A stretch of DNA of 64,000 nt, taken from NCBI GenBank assembly GCA_905221605.1, contig CAJNDS010002389.1:374001-438000 (forward strand), in the 5' to 3' direction. Below are positions 10,381 through 20,195 of this stretch, one piece after another (position 1 is the stretch's first letter; each line of letters starts with the position of its first letter). A program made the position numbers and the translations under genes. The notes below the pieces were generated by a model, which did not search any database, was not told the DNA's origin, and saw only the letters and a list, made by a program, of their open reading frames with translations. Source of the stretch: Symbiodinium natans. Taxonomy: Eukaryota > Sar > Dinophyceae > Suessiales > Symbiodiniaceae.

Positions 10381-11365
10381 TTTTTTGCTTCCGTGATCCG
10401 GATATTGCTCTGTGGTACGGGGGGTTATGACCTGCTCCAAGTTCCCGAGGTAGACGAGACATGTGGTAGCATCAGAGGCATCACATCCCGGCACTACTGC
10501 TGTGACCCAGCAGCCAGCACATACTATTCTCGTAGATATTTCATATCCCGCTGCTCCAGCAACTGGGTATCGTGCAAGCGGCTTTCTTGAACCTATGAGA
10601 TATAACGAGGTACCATGACTGCTAGGCGTTGAGGCTTCGGCTTTGTAAGGTCTTGGCATCATGTCTTGGCTATTGAGGTTACCGCAGATTCGGATACATA
10701 CGGCTTAGAGTTCTTGAATGGATATGGCAACACACTTGCTGAACACTTTGCTTCAATGATGTCTGAGTTTTGTGTCCTCCTTACCTGAAGCGCGAAGCCT
10801 CGGGAATCTACATTCGAAGCTCTCAGATATCAAAACATGTGTACCCTTCGCTTGCTATGGCCCCGCCCAGCACCCAACGTATTTCAAAGGCTGTGACCTG
10901 AGGACACGTTCGCAGATCCCAAGTCAAATTGCAGCAGAACATTAGTTCACACAGTTTCAGCCCTGTGCTGAGGCACGGCTCCGTTGAGGATCATAAGGCC
11001 AAAAGGGGGGGGCTTCGGGATTTGAAAGGTGGCTTGAAGGGAAGGGGCATGGCATTTTGGGTTCAGGGGTCTCTTGCGTGTTGTCTACGAGCTACTTCTC
11101 AAGTCGTTGTCATGATATCATGGATATCGCGTGAGAACTTCGAGTTCGGGTTTCTGCGAATGCATGATGCAAGAGCACCCACCTGAACAGCACTGTCAGC
11201 AACATAGCGCCCGCAACCTATATCCCGCAAGAGTACAATCGTATCCGCACGCCGAGCCCCTCAACTCTGCTTTGCAGAAAAGCATGGTATACATATAATA
11301 GTAAAGCAATATAATATAGTAGAATCTAATCTAACATAATATAATATAATATAATATCACATAAC

Positions 11366-11581
<216 letters not shown>

Positions 11582-12128
11582 AACATAATAAAATGAAACA
11601 TAATATAATATAATGGAATGATCTATTATGATATATATGTATATATGTCCAAACACGAACTTCAGGACTCACCAAAGTTTTCCAGTTTGCTCCGCCGCGC
11701 TTCCAGGAGTCCTGGCCTTCGCCGGAAGTCTTGGAGATCTTAGGGGAGAAGGAGACCCACGACACCCTCAGGCTCGGAAGATCTCTTTCCTTGCTTTTCC
11801 ATACCTTCGACAGAAAGGTTGCCAGCCCCCCCCCCCCCCTTAACAAACGGAATTAGGGGCGGCAGGGAGGTACTGGAATTCTGTTTGTGGAGTCGGCCCT
11901 TTATTATCCCCTTTGTATAAAACGAGTATACATCCCAAAAAGACATGCCAAAAAGACATGTTCCTGTAAGGGGGTCGATGTCCTGGCAGAATGAAGCAGG
12001 CGGCATCCCTGGTCCCACAAGCCCGGAACCGCACACGCACCGAAACTCCAGACCTCAGACCTACAGCCTTGAAACGGACTTGTGTGCTCGGTACTCCGAT
12101 GAATCCCTTCCCCCTAATACTAAAACCT

Positions 12129-12152
12129 CCCCCCCCCCCCCCCCCCCCCCCC
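12129..12152 (+). repeat. Poly-C run of 24
   Basis: A homopolymer. The copy-2 counterpart at 25124-25145 is bounded by extra G bases, which accounts for the 2-bp offset change between the copies. A second, shorter run (C14) lies at 11826-11839. Confidence 0.9.
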
Positions 12153-12638
12153 AATTCCAAAATTCACCTCGGCCGGAAAAGTATTTAAAACTAGGGGGGC
12201 CTAAACCCTATAAAGCCTGAAATCTGAAGGGTTTGGGGTTCAGGGTTCAGGGTTCAGTTAGGGTTGCCTTCAGCCATAAACCTCAATTAAACCCTCTGAG
12301 CCTCGAGTTCTAAACCCTGAAAACCCTCTGAGCCTTAAGCCCTAAACCTTCATTGAAAACCCTAATGGCTCAACTCCCCCCCTAATTCTCAAACAGGTTT
12401 AGTATTGGGCTAGGTGCCGCGGGGTCCGGGAAAAATCTGGAAAATTCGGGTGGGGTTTAGTATCAGGGGGAAGGGTATATTGCTTGTAGCCTTGCAGCTC
12501 TTAGTGTCTCCAGGCCGTTAATATCTTGAGGTGCCAGGGGCCCAGTTTCCAAAGAACGCCCCAGGAACATGCTGCTCCACTTCGCAGACATATCCAACTC
12601 TATGAAGCCGTTCGCAGTGGCCAGCTGCTCGCCTGAAC

Positions 12639-12684
12639 CTTTAGGGTTTAGGGTTTAGGGTTTAGGGTTTAGGGTTTAGGGTTG
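12639..12684 (+). repeat. Interstitial telomeric array (twin at 25634-25679)
   Basis: About six exact TTTAGGG units. Confidence 0.95.
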
Positions 12685-13045
12685 TGGTTTAGTTTTTGTG
12701 GGCTGTGAGGCTCTACGCGATGCGACTCATAGGGTAGGCATTCAGCATTTGTGGGTTTGAGGGGATTGCCGTCTGCGGCCCGAGATCGGTCCCTCAAGCG
12801 AGGAAAGTTTCAGACCACCCCGTTTTGCTCAAAAAGCTCAAGGCCACAAGCCTACAAGCTCATTCCTCCCCGCCCCAAGCTCGGACCCGAATTTTGGGCC
12901 CGGGCTGGGCATTCAAGCATCTAGACACATCTTCCCAAAGACCAGAGCCACAACGGACAAACTCACATTTTGTTGAGGTCCTAAACACCTTGACTGAGAC
13001 CTCAGAAAAGAATGTTGCAGCTTGACGTTCAGGGATCAGGGTATG

Positions 13046-13151
13046 TTGGGATGTTCCGGCTCATACTAGCAGTCCTTAATAAGGGATTATGGTACCCCCT
13101 ATTATATCATCCTTATTGAGGACTGTTAGTAAAAAAGGGCGAACATCCCAA
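13046..13151. mobile_element. Family B inverted-repeat element (copy 1; twin at 26041-26146)
   Basis: This is a 106-bp imperfect palindrome. It starts TTGGGATGTTC and ends GAACATCCCAA, with the internal pair CAGTCCTTAATAAGG and CCTTATTGAGGACTG. The centre contains GGTACCCCC. The same family occurs at 15506, and a half copy lies at 53547. No flanking direct repeat is clear. Confidence 0.75.
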
Positions 13152-13186
13152 GATCAAGGGAACGGTGTTGTGGCGCTTCGTCGGCT

Positions 13187-13265
13187 TGGGGTTTAGGGTT
13201 TAGGGTTTAGGGTTTAGGGTTTAGGGTTTAGGGTTTAGGGTTTAGGGTTTAGGGTTTAGGGCTTA
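13187..13265 (+). repeat. Interstitial telomeric array (twin at 26182-26260)
   Basis: About eleven near-perfect TTTAGGG units. Confidence 0.96.
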
Positions 13266-13408
13266 GGCCGGTTCTTCCGAGGACCCTGGGCACTGCTGGT
13301 GCTGGAGGAGCCGCTTGCCGAGCCCAGAAGCTGCCCCTATTCAACCTCAACTTCGATGTCCGCAGTCGTTTTTTTTGCTGTAGAAATAAATACATAAATA
13401 AACAAATA

Positions 13409-13494
13409 AGTATATATATATATATATGCATATATATATATATAGATATGTATATGTATATATTTATGTAAATGTATATATATATATATATGTG

Positions 13495-13539
<45 letters not shown>
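13409..13539 (+). repeat. (TA)n microsatellite (twin at 26404-26534)
   Basis: TA dinucleotides with scattered TG and TGTATA interruptions. Tyrosine/isoleucine translations are artefacts. Confidence 0.95.
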
Positions 13540-13540
<1 letters not shown>

Positions 13541-13756
13541 CAGCTGCCCCTATTTTTGGTACTTGGCAAAGAACGCGTTCTTGGGGTTTTGAGACCACGG
13601 TTGCCACAGCATCTCCCTAAACCCCAAACCTCTCTCAGACTGAGGACATCAGGGTTATGGCGCAGCCTCCTGATTTCTCAGACTTCCACCTAATCTGCAT
13701 GCCTCGTTTTGCCATCTTGCTGCTTTAGATGCGTTTTTGCGGATGTCCTGCACATT

Positions 13757-13788
13757 TAAACCCTAAACCCTAAACCCTAAACCCTAGA
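13757..13788 (-). repeat. Short interstitial telomeric array (twin at 26752-26783)
   Basis: Four CCCTAAA units, the last changed to CCCTAGA. Confidence 0.9.
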
Positions 13789-14045
13789 CCATATTCTTGG
13801 ACGGTTTTGGTAGCCCTTTGTTGGGTCATGGAGCTCCCTGCAGGGCTGTCGGCTTGCGGAACCCCGAACGTGAATTTTTAATTCTCAGCTTCTGCCAGGT
13901 GACGGTTAGAAGACCGTAAGCAGTTAGGGGGCTCCTCAGGCCTCCTTGAGCTTCTGATACTAGGGTGCCAAAGGAGCTCCTTATTGAACCTGTTCAGGAT
14001 CTTCGTGATCCCGAAACTTCATATGCCCTGTATACTCTCCCTACA

Positions 14046-14144
14046 GGGGGTGTGCGAATAATAGGAGACCCCTAGCATAGACCCCAAATAGTAGGATTCC
14101 CTCGGGGCCTTAGTAAGGTACCCCGAATTTCGGAAGCCACCCCC
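14046..14144 (-). mobile_element. Family A MITE-like element abutting a telomeric array (copy 3; twin at 27041-27139)
   Basis: The element is in reverse orientation. It runs from GGGGGTGTGCGAATAATAGG through CCCAAATAGTAGGATTCCCT and AGTAAGGTACCCC to TTTCGGAAGCCACCCC. It passes without spacer into the CCCTAAA array, so the right flank is telomeric repeat and no target duplication can be read. Confidence 0.75.
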
Positions 14145-14223
14145 TAAACCCTAAACCCTAAACCCTAAACCCTAAACCCTAAACCCTAAACCCTAAACCC
14201 TAAACCCTAAACCCTAAACCCTA
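14141..14223 (-). repeat. Interstitial telomeric array (twin at 27136-27218)
   Basis: About eleven perfect CCCTAAA units directly joined to a family A element. Confidence 0.96.
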
Positions 14224-14410
14224 TAGAAGCCACATTCCAGAGGTTCTTTGCGCAAGGGGAGAAGATGACAGAGCTTGGACTGCCAGTGCCGGCACTCAAC
14301 GACCGTCAGAAGACGAACAGCCGCCTGATCTGCACCGAGCCAGAATCTCTCATGCGCCATCCTCAATCCCAAGCTCGACTGCAAGCAGTTCAGTGTTCAG
14401 AGTTTAGGGC

Positions 14411-14460
14411 CCCTAAACCCGAAACCCTACACCCTAAACCGTAAACCCCAAACCCTAAAC
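14411..14460 (-). repeat. Degenerate interstitial telomeric array (twin at 27406-27455)
   Basis: Seven CCCTAAA-like units, most carrying a substitution (CCCGAAA, CCCTACA, CCGTAAA). Confidence 0.85.
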
Positions 14461-14545
14461 AGCCGTGGGCCGGAAGCTGTCCTGCGATTTGGATTTGGCG
14501 GGCCAGCCTAGCTTGGACATAGATGGGGAAGACCTTCTATACCGT

Positions 14546-15034
14546 CTATACCGCAGGTTGAGTACTGCTCTTGTGATTGAAAGGTTCCTCTATGGCTCCT
14601 GAACTAGGCGTCTTTGGGAGTTCGATGCATACTGGGTCTTGCATGGCCACAGAGGGGTAGAAGAACTCAGAAGGTCTGAAGCGTGGAGTCACAGATGGGT
14701 CTGACGAGTCCCCGGATGCTAAGGGCCGACCTCGCAGATTGGGTTCATCGAGTTCATCGTGTCTCCGCTGGTCTTCACGATAGCCGCTCAGCTCAACATG
14801 GGGTTGCAACCGTTTCTTTCCCTTTCTCGCCAGATGTGGACGGACCATCTTGCATTGGAATTCCACTGACATGCAAATCCTACCACCAGCGAGTGATTCT
14901 GAATGCATTCTGGAGATTGAGCATGAAATTCGCATGGGTTGCGAATGAGAAGGCACCCCAAGCCCTTGACCCAAACACGCCAAGCAACTACCGATTTTCC
15001 CAGTCCTACTGTGCGACTTGACCGCTCCCAACAC
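14546..15034 (-). CDS. Unrecognised open frame, 162 codons (twin at 27541-28029)
   Basis: The function is not recognised. The middle of the frame (about residues 65-120) is charged and mixed in composition, as in real protein, with a stretch rich in R, D, E and P. The ends are poorer. The opposite strand is also open for 112 codons (14683-15021), which weakens the case. No domain, signal or splice sites stand out. The copy-2 twin has the same translation, which is expected from the duplicated sequence and is not evidence of selection. Confidence 0.12.
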   Translation of the reverse strand: MLGAVKSHSRTGKIGSCLACLGQGLGVPSHSQPMRISCSISRMHSESLAGGRICMSVEFQCKMVRPHLARKGKKRLQPHVELSGYREDQRRHDELDEPNLRGRPLASGDSSDPSVTPRFRPSEFFYPSVAMQDPVCIELPKTPSSGAIEEPFNHKSSTQPAV

Positions 15035-15074
15035 ACCTGTGCGCCTATGCAGGGTCTGCGCCCTCCATCAATGT

Positions 15075-15106
15075 AACCCTAAACCCTAAACCCTAAACCC
15101 TAAACC
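15075..15106 (-). repeat. Short interstitial telomeric array (twin at 28070-28101)
   Basis: Four clean CCCTAAA units. Confidence 0.9.
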
Positions 15107-15505
15107 AAGAGATCTTTGTTTCGCGCAGTTTGTGACCTTCGTATGGAGTCAGGGGAGTGGCCACCGAGGTGAAGATACTCCCACCGCTGGGCTACACGGA
15201 GCAGGCACGCAATAGCCTGCAGGGATGAGAACTTCCAGTGTGTTATAGTCTGTTTTAATGGACCTTAGGGAGTGTGACGTGCCGGGGGATGTCTTGGGGC
15301 CCCTGTCGTAGGGCTTGTCAAAACCCTGGTTCCTACCCTGCCGATGCTTGGGGGGTGCTCCATTCCTTGTCAGAGCCTTCTGCAGCAGACCCATGCGCAT
15401 ATCACCTAAATCCCTACTCTCATCCAGGGCCTCCCAGTGGCTCACTCAATCAGCAAGGCCGTACTTTGAGCTGAACTGATCTAGATGCTTGCTAATTAAT
15501 TACAA

Positions 15506-15609
15506 TTTGGGATATTCCCCCTTACACTCACAGTCCTTGATAGGGATTATCGTACCCCCCCAATCTTATCCCTATGAAGGACTGTTAGGAGAAGGCGGAA
15601 CATCCCAAA
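15506..15609. mobile_element. Family B inverted-repeat element (copy 2; twin at 28501-28604)
   Basis: This element begins TTTGGGATATTCCCCCTTA and ends GGAACATCCCAAA, with CAGTCCTTGATAGGGATTAT inside and the partner ATGAAGGACTG. It aligns with 13046-13151 throughout. AATT occurs just outside each end, but the exact boundary is ambiguous because the flanks are A/T-rich. Confidence 0.72.
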
Positions 15610-15826
15610 ATTATCATGTTCAGCCTTGAGGCCCGGAGAATTCCTATGTCAGCGCGAAATTTTATCGGGCGTTGTGTGGGCCAGTCTTCCAAGCTCAAAA
15701 GCTCCCCACCCTGCACGGCAGCAAGCGAAAGGCAATGTGGGGCAACGTGAAGTCATGGTTCGAAGAGTGGGCATCTACGGCTAATCCTTCCAAAAGCTAC
15801 TCAGCTGCAAGCTTGAGAAGGAGTTC

Positions 15827-15859
15827 AGGGTTTAGGGCTTTGGGGTTTCGGGTTTAGGG
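15827..15859 (+). repeat. Degenerate interstitial telomeric array (twin at 28822-28854)
   Basis: Four to five TTTAGGG-like units with changes. Confidence 0.75.
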
Positions 15860-16550
15860 GGATTGCCCTGCAGCAGTCTAGTGTCCTTAAGCGTGTGTTC
15901 CTGGGCCTGGAACATGTTTGAGACTCCCAGGCGAGTTCCAGCAGATGGCTACCCGCATCACGAGCTTGTACGAGAAGGTGACTTTTGCTAAGTAGCTTGG
16001 CCGGAAGTGGCCAGCGCAGGCGCGCAGAGCACGACAACGACATGTGTGGCTTATATGGTGCTTCGCGGGAGCTTGGGGGCCGAGCTTACCGTCTTGGAGG
16101 GGCTTTCTGCGCCCTGCCCATTCTCGGAAGTCACCCTGAGCCTCGGTTTCGAGGCTATAGGTCATGTGTGTGTGTGTGTGCTTTTCAAATTTGAGGCTTT
16201 GTCTTTCTGTGGGAAGGGGCGGTCTGCTCTGTATATCCAGCCATCCTAGGGCCCCAAAGCCATCCCAAGTCCCAGAACCACCCCCCTGGGCCGAGGCAAG
16301 GCACCGCCTTCCTGAGACGGTCCAACTCAATCTGAGCTCCTGTTGTCAAAGACGGGGGGGGGGGGGGGTGGCTATGTAGCAGATTACGTTTGTGTATGCG
16401 CATTTCGTGTAGGTTTGCGGAAAGAGCGCCGCCTAGGCTACAACCCGGCATGCTGTGGTACAAGAGTAATTCTTCTTCACAGCTCAAATGTAAGCAAGTA
16501 TCCGTGCATAGCGACAGAAGTATATGTAAATATGCATATGTATATTTGCA

Positions 16551-16573
16551 GAGAGAGAGAGAGAGAGAGAGAG
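16551..16573 (+). repeat. (GA)n microsatellite (twin at 29546-29568)
   Basis: About eleven GA dinucleotides. Confidence 0.9.
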
Positions 16574-16789
16574 CAAGAGCAAGATGGGAGATCTCCATAC
16601 TGCATTGGGCACATGTCTCGCTCCAACGGACCCAGTGACGCACGCCCATCGGGGCGGCCCACTTCGGTTGGGTGCGCGGCAAGCAAGAAAGGACGAGAGA
16701 GAGGGAGTCATGTCGAGCAACTCCGTCAGACCTGGCGGGCCATCGTGGCCGGGGCCCCCCCCTCCTGGAAGTTCCTCTCTGCTGTGTTG

Positions 16790-17026
16790 GAGAGAGTTCA
16801 AGAGAGTTCGAGAGAGTTCGAGAGAGGTCGAGAGAGTTCGAGTGAGTTCGAGAGAGTTCGAGAGAGTTCGAGAGAGGTCGAGAGAGGTCGAGTGAGTTCG
16901 AGAGAGTTCGAGAGAGGTCGAGAGAGGTCGAGAGAGGTCGAGTGAGTTCGAGAGAGTTCGAGAGAGGTCGAGAGAGTTCGAGTGAGTTCGAGAGAGTTCG
17001 AGAGAGTTCGAGAGAGGTCGAGAGAG
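16790..17026 (+). repeat. 10-bp minisatellite GTTCGAGAGA/GGTCGAGAGA (twin at 29785-30021)
   Basis: About 24 tandem decamers alternating between GTTCGAGAGA, GGTCGAGAGA and GTTCGAGTGA, ending in GCGAGAGA. All six frames are open because a 10-bp period rotates the frame. The Arg/Glu/Ser-rich translations are therefore repeat artefacts. Confidence 0.95.
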
Positions 17027-17294
17027 CGAGAGAGAGCGAGAGAGCGCGAGAAAGAAAGAGATATCAAGAGCGAAAGAGGGCGGTACGGTAGAGAGCGGTG
17101 GCTTTTCAGTCTAGGATCTTAGATGGAAGTCGCGGTGACATGTGGCATGTGGGGTACTTTAGGCAAGGTCTTAGCTGAGTTGAGGTCGGTAAGCTGCCGC
17201 AGGATTTGCTATGTAAGTGTGGCAGCATGTAGGACATTTGCCTTCAACCCTGAGCCTCTTGCACTTCGCCCTGCAACCTTGAAAGGACCCTGCC

Positions 17295-17422
17295 GGGTAC
17301 TTATCAACCAAGTATAACTGCACTTAGCACCCACTTATTACCCACCTATAAGGCCCTTAGGTGCCCTAATGTGGTGATTAGTTGGGTTATAAGTACAGTT
17401 AGTGTTGGGTTCATAAGTACCC
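17295..17422. mobile_element. Family D 128-bp foldback element (twin at 30290-30417)
   Basis: GGGTACTTATCAACC at the left and the complementary GGTTCATAAGTACCC at the right are the outermost parts of an imperfect palindrome covering almost the whole element. The inner arms also pair (TATAACTGCACTTA with TAAGTACAGTTA). It is single-copy apart from the duplicated unit. No clear flanking duplication was found. Confidence 0.7.
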
Positions 17423-17526
17423 TGAATTTTCAGGTAGGGCCGCGTAACAGGAGATCCGTGCCAGAGACCGTGACCGAGGGGCAAAAGCAAAGGGGCTCCC
17501 CATCTGGCACTGGGTTGGGGACTTCT

Positions 17527-17573
17527 GGGTTTAGGTAGGGTTTAGGGTTTTAGGGTTTAGGGCTTAGGGTTTT
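17527..17573 (+). repeat. Interstitial telomeric array (twin at 30522-30568)
   Basis: Six imperfect TTTAGGG units. Confidence 0.88.
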
Positions 17574-18482
17574 GAATGAGAGTTTCGGGCTGCGGCTCTA
17601 CACTTATCTGGGCCCGTAGGCAAATCTCCGCATCCAAGTACTTGAGTTACTCAGCAATGCAGCCGGTAGGTCTCTGTGTTGTATTTCCCTTTTTGGGTTC
17701 AAGAGGGTCATATTCTAAGGAGGGCTTTGAGGGCCATCTTAGTGCAATGGCATCCATCCCCACACAGTTCAGGGTGTTGAAGGTGGATCTCAGGATCCAT
17801 GAGACGGGGCTGCCCCTCTCCTCGGGCAGTGGGTCAGCAACACAGCAGCGCCCACCGAGAAGACCTTCGCACAAAGGGGTTTCCATAATGGCAGGTGCTG
17901 CAAAAAAATGTCAAAGCCTTGCAATGTTCCGCCCCCTTTAGAGTGTTTCCCCCTTTGCTTTTTCGCCCCGACTAGTCGAAGCTGATGTTGGTCATCTGCA
18001 AACGGTTTAAAGGGCGCATTCACGCGGCACCCGGAAGGCTTGACCTGACACAGGGGATCCCACCGGACCCCCCACCCCCCACCCCCCGCCCCAAACGGTC
18101 GCACGGTCCTGAATGGCCCGGCAGAGGACTTATTTGACCCCCCCCCCCCAACCAAAGAGAGTGGAACACGAGAGTTCGCTTATAATCTTGTGTGTTACTG
18201 GCCCTTGTTCAAATTATTTTGGGGCCCTTCATCTCTGTTCCCTTTGCTTTCGCCATTAAATTCTCAAGTTTACGCACGAAATTTACTAGATTAATTCATG
18301 TGCGCGCCCCCTTTAATAATGCTACTTTAAGCCACCACAAGTCTTGAAGAACCTTGGTGGGAGCTGTGTGCAAGCGGTGGAGAGAGAGACGATTACGGCA
18401 GCATGTGCAAGCTATGCTGACCGTGCAGTGGAATCTGATGCCACTCTGGTCCTTCACAAAATTATGACTGTTACACGTATAT
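17574..18482. other. Anonymous segment, no gene recognised (twin at about 30569-31477)
   Basis: Open frames of about 120 codons exist on both strands, but none resembles a known protein. Short C-runs lie at 18067-18090 and 18140-18149. Nothing else is visible. Confidence 0.6.
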
Positions 18483-18697
18483 GGGTAGTTTCCCAAAAAA
18501 AGGGTCCCTTTGGGGGATCCCTTTTTTAAAGGGAGCCGCCATACAATGGGTACCCTTAGAAGATTGTTCTCTGCGTTTTCCACTGTGCAAAGCTGTACGA
18601 GAAATGGGCGGCTTGCCTCCGACGAAGTGACAGCCATCACTACAAGTTGAGACTGCTGCACGTATATTGGGTATATATATATATACACCCATACGTC

Positions 18698-18729
<32 letters not shown>

Positions 18730-18879
18730 TCATCATTATCTTTATGTATACGGATACTTCTCTAAATCAGGTTCTCTTTTGGGCCCGATTATAACTGCGG
18801 CACATAGTGGGTCCGATTTGTTAGTACGGCACCTTAAAATAAGGGCCCCCAAAAGGGACCCTAATGTAGAGAACTACCC
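18483..18879. mobile_element. 397-bp inverted-repeat element with family A-like ends (twin at 31478-31874)
   Basis: The left end GGGTAGTTTCCCAAAAAAAG, followed by GGTCCCTTTGGGGGATCCC, is matched by the complement of the right end (GGGGGCCC, then TTTTGGGACC type, closing in GAACTACCC). The inverted terminal repeat is about 37 bp and imperfect. The interior has a (TA)n tract at 18669-18731 and no transposase. Flanks read ATAT and ATGC, so there is no perfect target duplication. Confidence 0.55.
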
Positions 18880-19991
18880 ATGCGTAGTATGATGAAGCAA
18901 TTCGGCTGATCAGACGATGTTGAATCGGCAGTTGCGACCTTTTCTGGATCTCCTGAATCCGAAAACTCTCAAGGATGGCGCACGTCGGAGAGAGCTCAGC
19001 TGCCTAGTGTAGCACAAAGTAGTCTTCGGGTCCATGAACATGGGACCCGTGGGGAGGCGCGACCTTCTCCAGTACTAACCCTGCTGAGACTTTTCGAACT
19101 AGGCATGCCATCGCTTCTGCCGCATGTTCAAAGTTAGCATGAGCTATAGGCTGAGGTTACTGCCTATAGTATATAGGAAATCTTTTGGACCACTTTCAGC
19201 TCTTGCAGGTTGAAAGACTCTGGAGCGTCTTAAGCCCCACCACGCCCTGCCAATTCTTGGCTCCTTGGGACCATTCTGGGGAGTACTGTTCCCTACTACG
19301 GCATACCCCCGGGTGGAATCTTGGGAAACCTGGACCCGAATTCCAAAGCTTTTGTTGACCTGTTACTGTTGTGGTTGTTGAATCTGAAGCTCGTGTGGCT
19401 CGAAGCTGGAAAGAAAGATTTTCACTGTTTGGGACTGACAGAGCAGAAACTAGTGTCCCTTCAGGTGATGTCTGTGTGTGTATGTGTGTGTGTGTGTGTT
19501 GCATCTTCAGTTCTCCTGGGCTGCACCTAGATCCCTCGATCCGTGCCCAAGCACATGACCCTAAACCCAAAGCCGTCCTGTATGTCTGCAGGTTTAATCT
19601 GGGGAGATCGCGCATCCCGTGTAGCTGCCACGCGATCGGATGACGAGTTGCTGCAGGTACTGTAGTGAGGCAAAGCACCCACCGGCTATGAGTACGGTCT
19701 TGGTAGAAGTTTGCCATCAGCGAGTAACTTGCCCCTCCCAGCTTTCAACAACACCAGCAAGTCCAGAATGTTCAGATGCCGCAGCAGCGGTTTTATTGCT
19801 AGCAAATGCTGGCGTTGTCGTGGCATAATGCGCCTGTGCAAATCCGATCGCACAGCATCCGTCAATTCCGCGTCTCGCTGAACTGAACTGCGCTCCCGGT
19901 GTTCGCACCTGAACGCGAGAGTTGCAAGGGGTTAGATGGCATTTAATTAGGGCTTTGGGTTCCGTGCCCGTTGAGACCTGTGGGCCTATAG
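18880..19991. other. Anonymous segment, no gene recognised (twin at about 31875-32986)
   Basis: The longest frame is 173 codons on the minus strand (19196-19717). It includes a translated (TG)n tract at 19470-19499 and resembles nothing known. No other structure is seen. Confidence 0.6.
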
Positions 19992-20094
19992 GGGTGTTTC
20001 CGAACATAGGGTTCGTTTTTTGGGGGTCCCTTTTAAAGGGGATTCTATTCTATTTGGGGCAGAAAAAGGGGTACCACTATTTTGGGAAATACCC
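19992..20094 (+). mobile_element. Family A MITE-like element with ATAG flanking duplication (twin at 32987-33089)
   Basis: It starts GGGTGTTTCCGAACATAGGG and ends with the inverted match CCACTATTTTGGGAAATACCC (last 20 bases), with GGGGATTCTATTCTATTTGG inside. ATAG occurs immediately left (19988-19991) and right (20095-20098). This is a perfect 4-bp target duplication as for other family A copies. Confidence 0.85.
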
Positions 20095-20195
20095 ATAGAA
20101 CCAATACCAAATACGTCAGAACTATATAGCAGTCAGTACGTAGGACCTTTAGGGTCTATTTGGCGCTGCGCTTGGCCTCGACCTCAAGGACTTCT

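Larger units (their letters stand above)
1..11170. other. Left arm: gene-poor DNA with interstitial telomeric arrays
   Basis: No gene is recognised in this stretch. Open frames are all shorter than about 170 codons, overlap on both strands and are often low in complexity (proline, glycine or histidine runs). What it does hold is short TTTAGGG/CCCTAAA arrays in both orientations, three inverted-repeat elements of families A and C plus one of family E, a long hairpin, a (TG)n tract and poly-G/C runs, each listed separately. The sequence between arrays looks unique. Exons of an intron-rich gene could be hidden here but cannot be shown without transcripts. Confidence 0.7.

Noticed and set aside
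16343-16945. 200-codon Arg/Glu/Ser frame (twin at 29338)
   Set aside because: It consists of (GA)n and the 10-bp minisatellite. All frames are open there, so openness carries no information.
16790-17026. CRISPR-like array
   Set aside because: The units are contiguous decamers with no unique spacers, in a eukaryote-type sequence.
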